Assembly: GCF_001678665.1 (NCBI RefSeq)
Contig: NZ_LZRP01000004.1
Span: 1 to 64,000 of the forward strand
Length of the DNA stretch: 64,000 nucleotides
Reading direction: 5' to 3'
From: Erythrobacter sp. QSSC1-22B
GTDB taxonomy: Bacteria; Pseudomonadota; Alphaproteobacteria; Sphingomonadales; Sphingomonadaceae
Part shown: positions 28,236-36,428 of the stretch, piece after piece
Numbering within the stretch: the stretch's first letter is position 1
Layout of the letters: each line of letters begins with the position of its first letter
Made by a program: the position numbers and the translations under genes
Notes under the pieces: model-generated
Told to the model about the DNA's origin: nothing
The model's input: only the letters and a program-made list of their open reading frames with translations
Databases searched by the model: none

Positions 28236-29192
28236 CTACTCTGCGGCGTGACGCATCCTGCCGTCCGCTCCGAGCGCGGCGGTTTCGGTCGCCAGCGCCC
28301 GCACCAGCCCGGACAGCAGCCGCACCATCCCCGGAAACCGCGGACCGGCGTCGCGCAATTCGGCTTCGAGATAGGCGGTGCGGCAGACCTCCAGTTGCAG
28401 CGCGTGGATCCCGCGGCGGGGCGAGCCGTGGCGTTCGAGGACATAGCCTCCCGCATAGGGCCGGTTGTGCGCCACCCGCCGCTCCGCCGCTGAAAGGTGC
28501 CGCAGCGCAGTGGCCGCAAGCAAGTCGCTGCAGGATGACCCGAAGCGATCGCCGATCACGAATTCGGCCGGTCGATCCTGCCCGCTGCGCGGTTTGAGCG
28601 GCGGCATCGAATGCAGATCGAGCAACAGCACCGCGCCCCATTGGTCGCGAACCTGCTCGAGCACACCGCCCAAGGCAGCGTGATAGGGCCGATGGATGCT
28701 TTCGATCCGCTCGGTCAACGCCGCTGGCGTCAGCGCGTCGCGCCAGATCTCGCCCAGCCCGGGAAGGCGCCGTGGAACCAGCCCCAACCCGTTGCGCGAC
28801 CGGCGATTGGCCGAACTCGCCAGGCGGTTGGCGCGGGGTGCACCCTCGCCCTGCACCATCGACCAGTCGATATCGTCGGGGGCACGGTTGAGGTCGAGCA
28901 GCGCACGCGGTGCATGCGCCACCAGCAGCGCCGCCCCGCTGGCCGCGGCCACCTCGCGCGCCAGCCGGTCGACCAGACGGTCCTCCAGCCGCAGCTGCGA
29001 CCATTCGGGCTCGCGCATCGTGGCCTCGATACCGGGTGGATAATGGCGTCCGCCATGCGGCGCCGCGATCACGATCGGCAGCGTCAGCCGCTCGGGAACG
29101 TGCAGGGTGAAGGCGGGGTCCTGCGTGCCGGGGATGCATCCGCCTTCGGAAGTGCCGGAGACCGGCCAGGCGATGATCCTCGATGATGCCAT
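28236..29192 (-). CDS. N-formylglutamate amidohydrolase family protein
   Basis: 318 residues of the FGase family (PF05013), zinc-dependent enzymes that hydrolyse N-formylglutamate in histidine breakdown. The conserved APHGG near residue 45, LVDRLAREV, LLDLNRAPDD and LLDLHSMPPL motifs are present, so the metal site looks intact. No hut genes are in the window, so a role in histidine use is not certain; many such genes in alphaproteobacteria sit alone beside cpdR as here. ATG at 29192. Divergent from cpdR with 112 bp between. Confidence 0.85.
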   Translation of the reverse strand: MASSRIIAWPVSGTSEGGCIPGTQDPAFTLHVPERLTLPIVIAAPHGGRHYPPGIEATMREPEWSQLRLEDRLVDRLAREVAAASGAALLVAHAPRALLDLNRAPDDIDWSMVQGEGAPRANRLASSANRRSRNGLGLVPRRLPGLGEIWRDALTPAALTERIESIHRPYHAALGGVLEQVRDQWGAVLLLDLHSMPPLKPRSGQDRPAEFVIGDRFGSSCSDLLAATALRHLSAAERRVAHNRPYAGGYVLERHGSPRRGIHALQLEVCRTAYLEAELRDAGPRFPGMVRLLSGLVRALATETAALGADGRMRHAAE

Positions 29193-29304
29193 ACCCGGTT
29201 GCTGGACGGATCACGGGCGCAAGTCAAAACCATTCCCCGCGGCAGACCTGCCCCAGCGGTGGACAGGTGCAAATCCTCCAAGGCTTTTTTAAGGTGGATG
29301 GCCT

Positions 29305-29706
29305 ATGGCATTCGGCATGACAGATTTTCATCGCGCCCAAATCCTTCTCGCCGAAGACGACGATGCCATGCGGTCCTATCTGGTGCGCGCGCTGGAGAAA
29401 GCCGGCTTCGCAGTCGATGCGGTCGACCGCGGTACCGCGGCACTGCCGCTGCTCCATTCGAAGCACTACGACCTGCTGCTGTCCGACATCGTCATGCCCG
29501 AAATGGACGGGATCGAGCTGGCGCAGCGCTGCAACGAGATCAGCGCGGATACGAAGGTGATGTTCATCACCGGCTTCGCCGCGGTGACGCTCAAGGCCAG
29601 CCGCGAACAGCCGCTGGCCAAGGTGCTGTCCAAGCCCTTCCACCTCAAGGATCTGGTGCTCGAGGTCGAGCGCGTGCTCGAAGACCGGATCTCGGCGATC
29701 CTCTAG
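29305..29706 (+). CDS. cpdR: CpdR-like single-domain response regulator
   Basis: 133 residues, a single receiver domain with no output domain. The acidic pocket is AEDDD near 16-20, the phosphoacceptor is D61 in LLLSDIVMPEMDG, and the conserved Lys is K110 in VLSKPF. It closely follows CpdR of Caulobacter, which, when unphosphorylated, brings ClpXP to the cell pole for degradation of CtrA and other targets. The pairing with an N-formylglutamate amidohydrolase gene is common in the class. Starts at 29305 or 29317 are both possible; AAGGTGG precedes the former. Confidence 0.85.
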   Translation: MAFGMTDFHRAQILLAEDDDAMRSYLVRALEKAGFAVDAVDRGTAALPLLHSKHYDLLLSDIVMPEMDGIELAQRCNEISADTKVMFITGFAAVTLKASREQPLAKVLSKPFHLKDLVLEVERVLEDRISAIL

Positions 29707-29828
29707 CCGGACCTCTGCGGGCAAAGCTTCGAATTCACGCGAATGACCTCTTGCGTGTGCAAGGACCTCTCGCTAAACGGCCCGCCTGTCGCAGCACCCT
29801 TACAGGGCTGCGATATATTCGATATCGT

Positions 29829-29903
29829 GGGCGTATAGCTCAGTGGTAGAGCACTGTGTTGACATCGCAGGGGCCGGGAGTTCAACTCTCTCTACGCCCA
29901 CCA
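29829..29903 (+). tRNA. tRNA-Val (GAC)
   Basis: 75 nt including an encoded CCA. Acceptor arms GGGCGTA/TACGCCC, D arm around AGCTCAGTGGTAGAGC, anticodon stem CTGTG/CGCAG with loop TTGACAT (anticodon GAC at 29861-29863), and T arm GGGAG-TTCAACT-CTCTC. A TATATT -10-like box is at 29814-29819. A strong terminator follows. Confidence 0.95.
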
Positions 29904-29907
29904 TTCG

Positions 29908-29946
29908 AAAACCCCGCAAATCGCTGGATTTGCGGGGTTTTTCTTT
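29908..29946 (+). terminator. Intrinsic terminator after tRNA-Val
   Basis: AAACCCCGCAAATC pairs with GATTTGCGGGGTTT around a GCTG loop, followed by TTTTTCTTT. It begins 5 bp after the tRNA CCA end. Confidence 0.92.
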
Positions 29947-30064
29947 GTCGGAAAAGCAGGCTGGCGCAGCAGGGCGGCAAGCGCTCTCGCTTTCAACCGC
30001 GGGCCGCGATTGCTCGGTGAAGCCGAGGAGATGCGGCGTCGGGCTTGGCCGAATTGGATTTCAA

Positions 30065-30415
30065 TCAGAGAAAAGCTTCCAGCGCAGCATTGAGCTGGGC
30101 TTGATCGTAGGGCTTGGTCAAAGTTGATACACCCCTGAATGCCTCGGGATGCTCGGCCTCGCCATATCCGGTCGCGAACACAAACGGCACACCCCGACTG
30201 ACCAGAGCTTCTGCCACGCCGTAGCTTCGGTCACCCCTGATGTTGACATCCAGAACCGCAGCGCCCGGAGTGAACTTTTCGAGACATCGATACGCTTCGT
30301 CCAAGGTCGTGGCCACGTGCACCGGATCGAAGCCCAGATCGATCAGCATATCTTCCACCGCGAAGGCGACGATCGGTTCGTCCTCGAGGACGAGCGCGGA
30401 GGTGCGTTCAATCAT
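30065..30415 (-). CDS. Single-domain response regulator partnered with HWE kinase
   Basis: 116 residues, receiver domain only. The acidic residues are EDE (11-13), the phosphoacceptor is D56 in AVLDVNIRG, and the conserved Lys is K101 in LTKPY. Its ATG overlaps the stop of the upstream histidine kinase (ATGA), so the two are translated together and very likely form a cognate pair. With no output domain it may work as a phosphate sink or shuttle, for example toward the PhyR-EcfG general stress response, which is inference. Confidence 0.88.
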   Translation of the reverse strand: MIERTSALVLEDEPIVAFAVEDMLIDLGFDPVHVATTLDEAYRCLEKFTPGAAVLDVNIRGDRSYGVAEALVSRGVPFVFATGYGEAEHPEAFRGVSTLTKPYDQAQLNAALEAFL

Positions 30416-32478
30416 TTTGGTTGCGGCAGCGGTGCGTCGATGACGCACCGCACTCCTGACGGCTCGTAATTGAGGGTAACGTCGCCCTGCAATTCCGACG
30501 CCAGCGCTCTTTCTATCATACGCGATCCAAAGCCTCTTTTGGGTGGAGCTGTTACTGCGGGGCCTCCAGCCTCCGTCCATTCCAGGTGCAAATGCGATCG
30601 GCCCTTTGTCTCGGCAATGCTCCATCGCACCGTTACGGTGCCGGATTCGTTTGAAAGCGCACCGTATTTGATCGCGTTGGTGCACAGCTCATGTATCGCC
30701 ATCGCCCATGTAACTGCCGTTTGCGGAGGCAGGACGACATCCGGTCCTTCTGCGACGATGCGGCTGGCGGTCTCGCCAGCAGCCGCAGTGACTGCATCAT
30801 GGATGGTTTCCGAGAGAAGAGCCGCCTCCCAGTTCTGGCGCGTCAGCAAACTGTGCGCCGCGGCCAGCGCGTTCAGCCGAGCTCCAAAGGATGCCTTTGC
30901 ATCCTCGGTCGGAAGGTCCGTTTTGAAGGATTGCTGTGCCAATCCCTGCACGATCGCCAGGGTGTTTTTCACCCGATGGTTGAGCTCGTTGATAAGCAGG
31001 ACCTGCCGCGCCTCGAACTTCTTCCTTTGAGCGATTTCCATCTCGGCTTCGCGGTATAGCTGAGCATTGTCGAAGGCACTGGCGGCCTGGGAGGCAATAC
31101 CGAGGATCAACTCCTCATGAGCCTCCGAGAACATGGCGGGCTCTTCATGACCGAAGAACAGTTCGCCGATCACTTCGCCCGACCGGGACTTTACCGGCAC
31201 CGAGAGATAGCTCCTTACCGGTAGATCATGCTCGGGAATACCGAATGGGGGATCGGTGTTGCCGTAGCGGGGGTCGCTGGTGATATCCGCGGAGCGAACG
31301 AGGCCGGAGCTCTCGGCATCGGGATTGAAGACGTCGGTTTCGCGCGGAGGCCCAAATTTGTCGAACTGGGAGCGCTCTGCACCCGAGAGGTGATAGAGGG
31401 TAAGCTTCTCTCCCTCGGCATCCTTGGTATTGTAGAAAAAGGCTCCGACCTGAGCGCCCGTAAGCGCCACCCCGGCATCGGTCACGTGGCGTACAACCTT
31501 ATCGAGGTCGAGTTCGGACGAGAGTTCCGTGCCCGTCCGGTTCAGGATGGCGAGTGTGCGGGCATGGGATTCGAGGCGCGCCTCAACTGTCCGCTGCTCC
31601 GTGACATCGTAGCCTTCGGCGAAAATGCCGGTAACCTTTCCGTCGGCGTCCTTAACAGGCTGATAGATAAAATCGACGTAGGCCTGCTCGATCGGCCCAT
31701 CCGTCGTTCTCTGCAGTCGGACCGGTTGCTGCCGACCGATATAGGGCTGGCCGCTTTGGTAAACCGTGTCGAGCAGTTCGTAGAAGCCTTGATCCACAAG
31801 CTCGGGAAGCGCCTCCCGGATTGTCAGCCCGATCACCGGCCGGTCTCCGATCAATCGCTGATATGCCTTGTTGACGAATTCGAAGGTATGTTCCGGCTCC
31901 GAAAGCATCGCCATAAAGCCCGGCGCCTGCTCGAAGAGGTTCTCGAGCCGCGCCCGTTCGGCCTTGATGCTACGGATCGCGAGCACCTTCTCGGTGGTCT
32001 CGGTACAGGCGCAAAAAAGGCCACATATCTCGCCGCTCTCGCCTCTCACGGGAGAATACGAAAATGTGAACCAGGTTGCCTCGTCATAGCCGTGCCGGTT
32101 CATCGTAAGCGGCAAATCTTCGAGCCACGACGCCCGCCCTTGCAGAGCACTTTCGACCAAGGGGGTTAGATCATCCCAGATTTCATTCCAGACTTCCTCG
32201 AACGGTCGTCCCAGCGCCCGGGGGTGCTTCTCACCCAGGATTGCCGCGTAAGCATCGTTGTAGAGCAGGCTGAGTTCTTCGCCCCAAGCGACGAACATGG
32301 GAAAGCGCGAATTCACCATCAGAGAGACGACCGATTGGAGAGAGGCCGCCCATTTCACCGGCGATCCGAGCGCGGTACTGCTCTGATCGAGTTCCCGCAT
32401 CATTTGCGCCATCGTTCCACCATCCGCAAGAAAGTCCAGTGGATCAGTGGGTGATTTGGCACTCATTAATGGGACCAT
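30412..32478 (-). CDS. PAS-GAF HWE-family histidine kinase
   Basis: 688 residues with no membrane helices, so cytoplasmic. Domain order: N-terminal PAS-like (about 45-160, with SRFPMFVAWG), PAS (about 185-300), GAF (about 320-480), then an HWE/HisKA_2 phosphoacceptor with the His in NELNHRVKN near residue 498, and an HWE-type ATPase domain with WAMAIHELCTNAIKYGALS and a GFGSRMIERAL G-box. No LOV cysteine motif is seen, so not obviously a light sensor. ATGs at 32478 and 32466 are both possible. Two small palindromes lie about 110-125 bp upstream. Confidence 0.9.
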   Translation of the reverse strand: MVPLMSAKSPTDPLDFLADGGTMAQMMRELDQSSTALGSPVKWAASLQSVVSLMVNSRFPMFVAWGEELSLLYNDAYAAILGEKHPRALGRPFEEVWNEIWDDLTPLVESALQGRASWLEDLPLTMNRHGYDEATWFTFSYSPVRGESGEICGLFCACTETTEKVLAIRSIKAERARLENLFEQAPGFMAMLSEPEHTFEFVNKAYQRLIGDRPVIGLTIREALPELVDQGFYELLDTVYQSGQPYIGRQQPVRLQRTTDGPIEQAYVDFIYQPVKDADGKVTGIFAEGYDVTEQRTVEARLESHARTLAILNRTGTELSSELDLDKVVRHVTDAGVALTGAQVGAFFYNTKDAEGEKLTLYHLSGAERSQFDKFGPPRETDVFNPDAESSGLVRSADITSDPRYGNTDPPFGIPEHDLPVRSYLSVPVKSRSGEVIGELFFGHEEPAMFSEAHEELILGIASQAASAFDNAQLYREAEMEIAQRKKFEARQVLLINELNHRVKNTLAIVQGLAQQSFKTDLPTEDAKASFGARLNALAAAHSLLTRQNWEAALLSETIHDAVTAAAGETASRIVAEGPDVVLPPQTAVTWAMAIHELCTNAIKYGALSNESGTVTVRWSIAETKGRSHLHLEWTEAGGPAVTAPPKRGFGSRMIERALASELQGDVTLNYEPSGVRCVIDAPLPQPK

Positions 32479-32587
32479 TCAATAGGTTGCCTAGGGGCGG
32501 AGGCCAAGCTCTCGGCACGTCCGTTGTCGAATGGGATCCTTCTAACTCCAACTCACGATCGAATTCAATCTCTGACCCTTGATGAGA

Positions 32588-32611
32588 TCATCCCGGGATG
32601 AGGGATATCCC
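32588..32611. promoter_or_regulatory. Two adjacent perfect palindromes upstream of the HWE kinase
   Basis: TCATCCCGGGATGA (32588-32601) is directly followed by GGGATATCCC (32602-32611). Both are self-complementary. They sit in the 270-bp gap between the truncated PRC-barrel gene and the kinase gene, and could be a repressor or activator site. Confidence 0.35.
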
Positions 32612-32750
32612 GCCGCCTCTGGCGACCGCGCAAAGCTCGGCTTCACTGCAAAAGACGATACCGAATGCGAAGAGGGCGTCTGAGCAAACGCAGCGATCTG
32701 TCGGTGAGGGCTGAGGCAATCTCGCTTGCCGAGACGGGGTGCGACAGCGT

Positions 32751-33026
32751 TCAGGACGCTCCGAAGTCCAGCCCGCTCCGCCTGGCGCAAAATCGGTACA
32801 TACCGCCATAATAGGCATAGACCCGTTCGCCACACTGACGGGTGAACTCGGGCTCCGCGCCACGCTTGTAAGAAGGCGCCCCGTTGAGCCTGTCCTTGTC
32901 GATCTCGACCAGATAGCCGCCCTCACCGGTATCGTAGTCGTGAGCGCGCCATGGCAGCGGATAAAGGTCTTCGCCGATCCCGAGCACAGCACCAAAGCTC
33001 ATGACTGCATTGACCGTTGAGAACTG
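32751..33026 (-). pseudogene. 5'-truncated PRC-barrel domain gene
   Basis: The open frame encodes 83 residues from an ATG at 33002, beginning with MSFGAVLGIGED and continuing with YPLPWRAHDYD and DKDRLNGAPSY. These are core segments of PRC-barrel proteins, where they normally occur in the middle of the domain. The frame continues upstream without a stop as STVNAV, which also fits the family, but no start codon exists and the sequence then runs into a GGGCC-type simple repeat and the neighbour gene. The N-terminal part of the domain is therefore missing. A short protein might still be made, but it would not hold a full barrel. Confidence 0.65.
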
Positions 33027-33047
33027 CCCGGGCCGGGCCGGGCCGGC
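33027..33047. repeat. Short GGGCC/CCGGG simple repeat
   Basis: Three to four units of a 5-base C/G repeat mark the point where similarity to the PRC-barrel family ends, just before the stop of the DUF1499 gene (33050). It may record the deletion junction. Confidence 0.5.
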
Positions 33048-33049
33048 GA

Positions 33050-33853
33050 TTAATTCCCCAGCCGCTTCCTTATCGCGTCCGACAGTTTGCGGAGACGCTC
33101 GGCGTTGTAGCCAAGATCCGACAAGCCGACCCGGCTGGCCGAGCGCATGTCGATCCGCCCGTCGCGGATCCGCACGATCACATCGTCGCGAAAGCCATAG
33201 GCGAAGGTTTCAGCCACGCCTTCGACGGTTCCGGCGGCGGGATCGCGGCGGATGTCCTGCAGGCCGATGTCGGCCATCGCGGCAACCGCGGCGTCGAGCG
33301 CCTGTTCCTGGCTGACCTGCCCGGTCGCGATCGGCTGCAGATCGCCGTAGTTCTCGGCGATCACATCGGCATGCGTCTTGATGGCAAGGTTAGGGTCTAC
33401 CCTGTCCTGCCACATTTCGAGTCGGCCGAGCGGGGTCGAATAATCGTTGAGCGCATTGGCGCCCCATTCCTCGCGCATCGCCAGCGTCTGCGCCGAAAAT
33501 TGCGGCGGGTCGTATACGTCGGTCGCCACATCGTGGATCGGCGGGGCGGCATCGCCCTGCGCGCGGACCGACAGCAACCCGGCGAACAGCACAACCGGTA
33601 TCGCGAGGGCGAGCGCTGCTTTCCACCACACCCCGCGCGGCGTGCGGAAGAACGCCAGCGCCAGCGCGACAAGCGCGACCAATGCCGCGATTCCGAGCAG
33701 GATCGGCCCCGCCTGTACGGTCATGAAGCCAAAGCCGGTTTGCCAGCCGATCACGCCGAGCTTGGGCGCGAACACCGCGAACACGAACCAGGCCAGCACC
33801 GCCAGCGACAGCCACAACGCGTATTCGGGCAATCTGTGCAGAAAGTTCTTCAT
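33050..33853 (-). CDS. DUF1499 domain membrane protein
   Basis: 267 residues. Three membrane helices in the N-terminal third (about 12-29, 46-66 and 76-92) precede a soluble DUF1499 domain with NDYSTPLGRLEMWQDRVDP and a basic C-terminus. Function unknown in the family. The ATG at 33853 overlaps the queF stop (TGATG), so it is translationally coupled to queF although no functional link is known. The open frame continues upstream but only as a queF shadow. Confidence 0.83.
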   Translation of the reverse strand: MKNFLHRLPEYALWLSLAVLAWFVFAVFAPKLGVIGWQTGFGFMTVQAGPILLGIAALVALVALALAFFRTPRGVWWKAALALAIPVVLFAGLLSVRAQGDAAPPIHDVATDVYDPPQFSAQTLAMREEWGANALNDYSTPLGRLEMWQDRVDPNLAIKTHADVIAENYGDLQPIATGQVSQEQALDAAVAAMADIGLQDIRRDPAAGTVEGVAETFAYGFRDDVIVRIRDGRIDMRSASRVGLSDLGYNAERLRKLSDAIRKRLGN

Positions 33854-34311
33854 CAACCCCTCCCTCGATAGGATGCGACCCCTTGATCGGGGAGCCAGAG
33901 TGCTTCGGGCGGAGCAGCGCTCTGCCAGAAGACATCGATCGGTATGCCGCCCCGCGGATACCAATAACCGCCGATCCGCAGCCACTTCGGCTTCATCTCG
34001 TCGAACAACCGTTTGCCGATCCCGACGGTCACATCCTCGTGGAAGCCGCAATGGTTGCGGAAACTGCCGAGGAAGAGCTTGAGGCTCTTGGATTCGACAA
34101 TGGTCTCACCGGGGGCGTAGTCGATCACGAGATGCGCGAAATCGGGCTGACCGGTGACCGGGCACAGCGAGGTGAATTCGGGCACCGCGAAGCGAACGAG
34201 ATAGAGCTCGCCGGTGCGCGGATTGGGGACATAGTCCAGTTCGGCCGCTTCGGGCGAAGCGGGAAGCGAGCTGTCCTGTCCAAGAAACTTGGGGTTTGGT
34301 GTGGTGCCCAT
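33853..34311 (-). CDS. queF: NADPH-dependent 7-cyano-7-deazaguanine (preQ0) reductase
   Basis: 152 residues, the short unimodular QueF type. Reduces preQ0 to preQ1 in queuosine tRNA-modification synthesis. The nucleophilic Cys lies in [12 protein letters not shown] with the catalytic Asp, the QueF motif is ESKSLKLF, and the second substrate Glu/His region is [10 protein letters not shown]. Other queuosine genes are not in the window. Overlaps the DUF1499 gene downstream; divergent from the proline-rich protein gene across 118 bp. Confidence 0.95.
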   Translation of the reverse strand: MGTTPNPKFLGQDSSLPASPEAAELDYVPNPRTGELYLVRFAVPEFTSLCPVTGQPDFAHLVIDYAPGETIVESKSLKLFLGSFRNHCGFHEDVTVGIGKRLFDEMKPKWLRIGGYWYPRGGIPIDVFWQSAAPPEALWLPDQGVASYRGRG

Positions 34312-34429
34312 GCCGCGCTCCTGCCGCTTCCGACAGATATGCGCAAGGGATCGCTTGGAAGCCTGCGCTTCACAGCCTATTCAGCGCGGCTTCCCGACAC
34401 GCTCGGTTCCTCCCTACCTAAGCTTGGCA

Positions 34430-35536
34430 ATGACCCGCTTCACATCCAGACTTTCGCTGTTCGCCCTGGCCCTCGCTGTCGGACCGGTGACTGCATCGGC
34501 GCAATCGGTGCAGGATTTTCAGCTGCCGCCGAACCCGGCGCCCACGGCCACGCCGACCCCGACCGTTCAGGGCCCGGTCGATAGCGAGAGCGGCGCACCG
34601 GTGCGGCCAAGGCCCATCCCCACCCCGGTGCCAACCCCGGTAGCGACCCCGACCCCAAGCCCCGTGCGCAGTCCGGTGGCGACACCGCCCCCTCGCACCC
34701 AGCCGCGCCCCCAAGCGACGCAGACCATCACGCTGCCGGCAAACCGTGACGCCCCGGCAGCACCACCGAGCATGGCGACACCCGATGCGAGGCCCGAGGT
34801 GCCCGATTTCGAGGCTGACAGCGGCGAAGCCGCGCCGCCCCCCGATACGCCAGCCGTTGCCGCTACGCCAAACCCCGCCCCCGGTGTTGCGACGGTGGAG
34901 GAGGAGGGTACGCCGGCATGGTGGTTGTTCACCGGGCTGGGTCTGCTCGCCGTGCTGGCGATCGGAATCGCTTGGTGGCTCCGCCGATCCCGCGCCGTTC
35001 CGTTGCGGATCGAACCCCCGGTGGTGCGCAAGGATGGCGGTGCGGCCATTGCCTCGCCCCGCGCTACGCTCACCTTGCGCCCTGAGGCGATCCGGCTGAG
35101 CCGCAGCGTGATGGCCGCGACACTGAGCTATCGCCTCACCGTGCTCAACCGTGGAGCCGAGGCGCTGACCAATGTGGTAATCGAGGCAGATCTGGGTTCG
35201 GCGAGCGGAGATCGCCCGGTCGAGGAGCAGGTTGCCATGGCAGCGACCGCGCTCGAGCCGCGCCACACCATGCCCCGCCTCTCCCCGGGTCAGTCGGCGC
35301 GCTTCGAGGGCCGGGTGCAATTGCAATTGTCCCAAGCGGGAATCCTGCGTCAGGGCAATACCCCGCTGCTGGTGCCGCTGTTGCGGCTGCGCGCCACCGC
35401 AGAAGGCATCGATCCGCAGGCGCAGACGGTGGTTGTCGGGCAGCAAGGCACCGGTGGCAGCAGTCGACTCCAGCCGTTCCGGCTCGACGAGGGTCCGCGT
35501 GGCTACGAACCGCTGGCGCAACGGGTGCTCGACTAG
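34430..35536 (+). CDS. Proline-rich single-pass membrane protein of unknown function
   Basis: 368 residues. A signal peptide (about 1-24, ending ASA) is followed by a Pro/Thr-rich spacer of about 130 residues with TPTPT-like repeats, then a membrane helix at about 163-184 (WWLFTGLGLLAVLAIGIAWWL region), and a C-terminal domain with alternating hydrophobic segments such as YRLTVLNRGAEALTNVVIEADL that resembles an immunoglobulin-like or CARDB-like beta fold. By topology the spacer would be periplasmic and the C-terminal domain cytoplasmic. I do not recognise the family. The ATG at 34430 was chosen because the signal peptide starts there. Confidence 0.7.
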   Translation: MTRFTSRLSLFALALAVGPVTASAQSVQDFQLPPNPAPTATPTPTVQGPVDSESGAPVRPRPIPTPVPTPVATPTPSPVRSPVATPPPRTQPRPQATQTITLPANRDAPAAPPSMATPDARPEVPDFEADSGEAAPPPDTPAVAATPNPAPGVATVEEEGTPAWWLFTGLGLLAVLAIGIAWWLRRSRAVPLRIEPPVVRKDGGAAIASPRATLTLRPEAIRLSRSVMAATLSYRLTVLNRGAEALTNVVIEADLGSASGDRPVEEQVAMAATALEPRHTMPRLSPGQSARFEGRVQLQLSQAGILRQGNTPLLVPLLRLRATAEGIDPQAQTVVVGQQGTGGSSRLQPFRLDEGPRGYEPLAQRVLD

Positions 35537-35549
35537 CGCGCTCGACTAG
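35527..35549. repeat. Tandem repeat of a stop-codon region
   Basis: GCTCGACTAG occurs at 35527-35536 (containing the gene's stop codon) and again at 35540-35549, a 13-bp period. It is like the duplication at the end of radC. Confidence 0.75.
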
Positions 35550-35576
35550 GAACCCGCGGCCCGCTAGTTGAAGCGC

Positions 35577-36428
35577 ATGGACCCACTCGTTTCGACGCAT
35601 TGGCTGGCAGCGCATCTCGCCGAGCCCGATCTCGTCATCCTGGACGCGACCAAGCACCTTCCCGATGTGACGCGCGACCCGCGCGACGATTTCGCTGCCG
35701 CCCATATTCCCGGCGCGCGCTTTCTCGACCTTCCCAGCCTTCACGATACCGCCGCGCCTGTCGCCAATACGCTGCCCACGCCCGAACAATTCGCTGCTCG
35801 TGCCTCTGCGCTGGGGATCACCCCGACGAGCCGGATCGTCATCTACGATGACAGCGCGATCGCCAGCGCCGCGCGCGCCTGGTTCATCTTTCGCATGTTC
35901 GGGCTGACCGATGTGGTGTTGCTCGATGGCGGCTGGGCCAAGTGGCAAGCCGAAGATCGCCCGACCGAGAGCGGTGCGGTCGAACCGCCTGCGTCGGATT
36001 TCACCGCCTCCGCGCCCATGGCGCGCATCCGCAGCAAGCGAGACATGCTCGACAATATCGCGACCGGCGCCGAGCAGGTTATCGATGCCCGCGATGCCGC
36101 GCGCTTTCTCGGTACCACTGCCGACGCGGTCCATGGGCTGGAGGGCGGCCATATCCCCGGCGCGCGCAATCTGTTCTTCCGCGACCTGTTCACCCCCGAC
36201 GGCACCTACAAATCCCCGGACGAATTGCGTCTTTTATTCCGCGAGGCCGGGATCGATCTCGACCGGCCGATCACCGCCAGTTGCGGGAGCGGGATGACCG
36301 CCTCGGTGCTGCTGTTCGCGCTTCATCTCGCCGGTGTGGAGGATACCGCGCTCTACGATGGCAGCTGGGCCGAATGGGGCGCCGATCCTGCCACACCCAA
36401 GCAAACCGGAGCCCCGCGCGCAGCATGA
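35577..36428 (+). CDS. sseA: 3-mercaptopyruvate / thiosulfate sulfurtransferase
   Basis: 283 residues with two rhodanese domains. The N-terminal one is inactive; the C-terminal one has the catalytic Cys C236 in the loop CGSGMTA, the six-residue loop of mercaptopyruvate sulfurtransferases. It moves sulfur from 3-mercaptopyruvate to cyanide or a thiol. The ATG at 35577 is preferred over a TTG at 35568. Its stop overlaps the metC start (ATGA), linking two sulfur-amino-acid enzymes. Confidence 0.9.
   Translation: MDPLVSTHWLAAHLAEPDLVILDATKHLPDVTRDPRDDFAAAHIPGARFLDLPSLHDTAAPVANTLPTPEQFAARASALGITPTSRIVIYDDSAIASAARAWFIFRMFGLTDVVLLDGGWAKWQAEDRPTESGAVEPPASDFTASAPMARIRSKRDMLDNIATGAEQVIDARDAARFLGTTADAVHGLEGGHIPGARNLFFRDLFTPDGTYKSPDELRLLFREAGIDLDRPITASCGSGMTASVLLFALHLAGVEDTALYDGSWAEWGADPATPKQTGAPRAA

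Noticed and set aside
29904..30064. Possible phage or island attachment site after tRNA-Val
   Set aside because: No integrase, no direct repeat of the tRNA 3' end and no accessory genes; the gap only holds the terminator.
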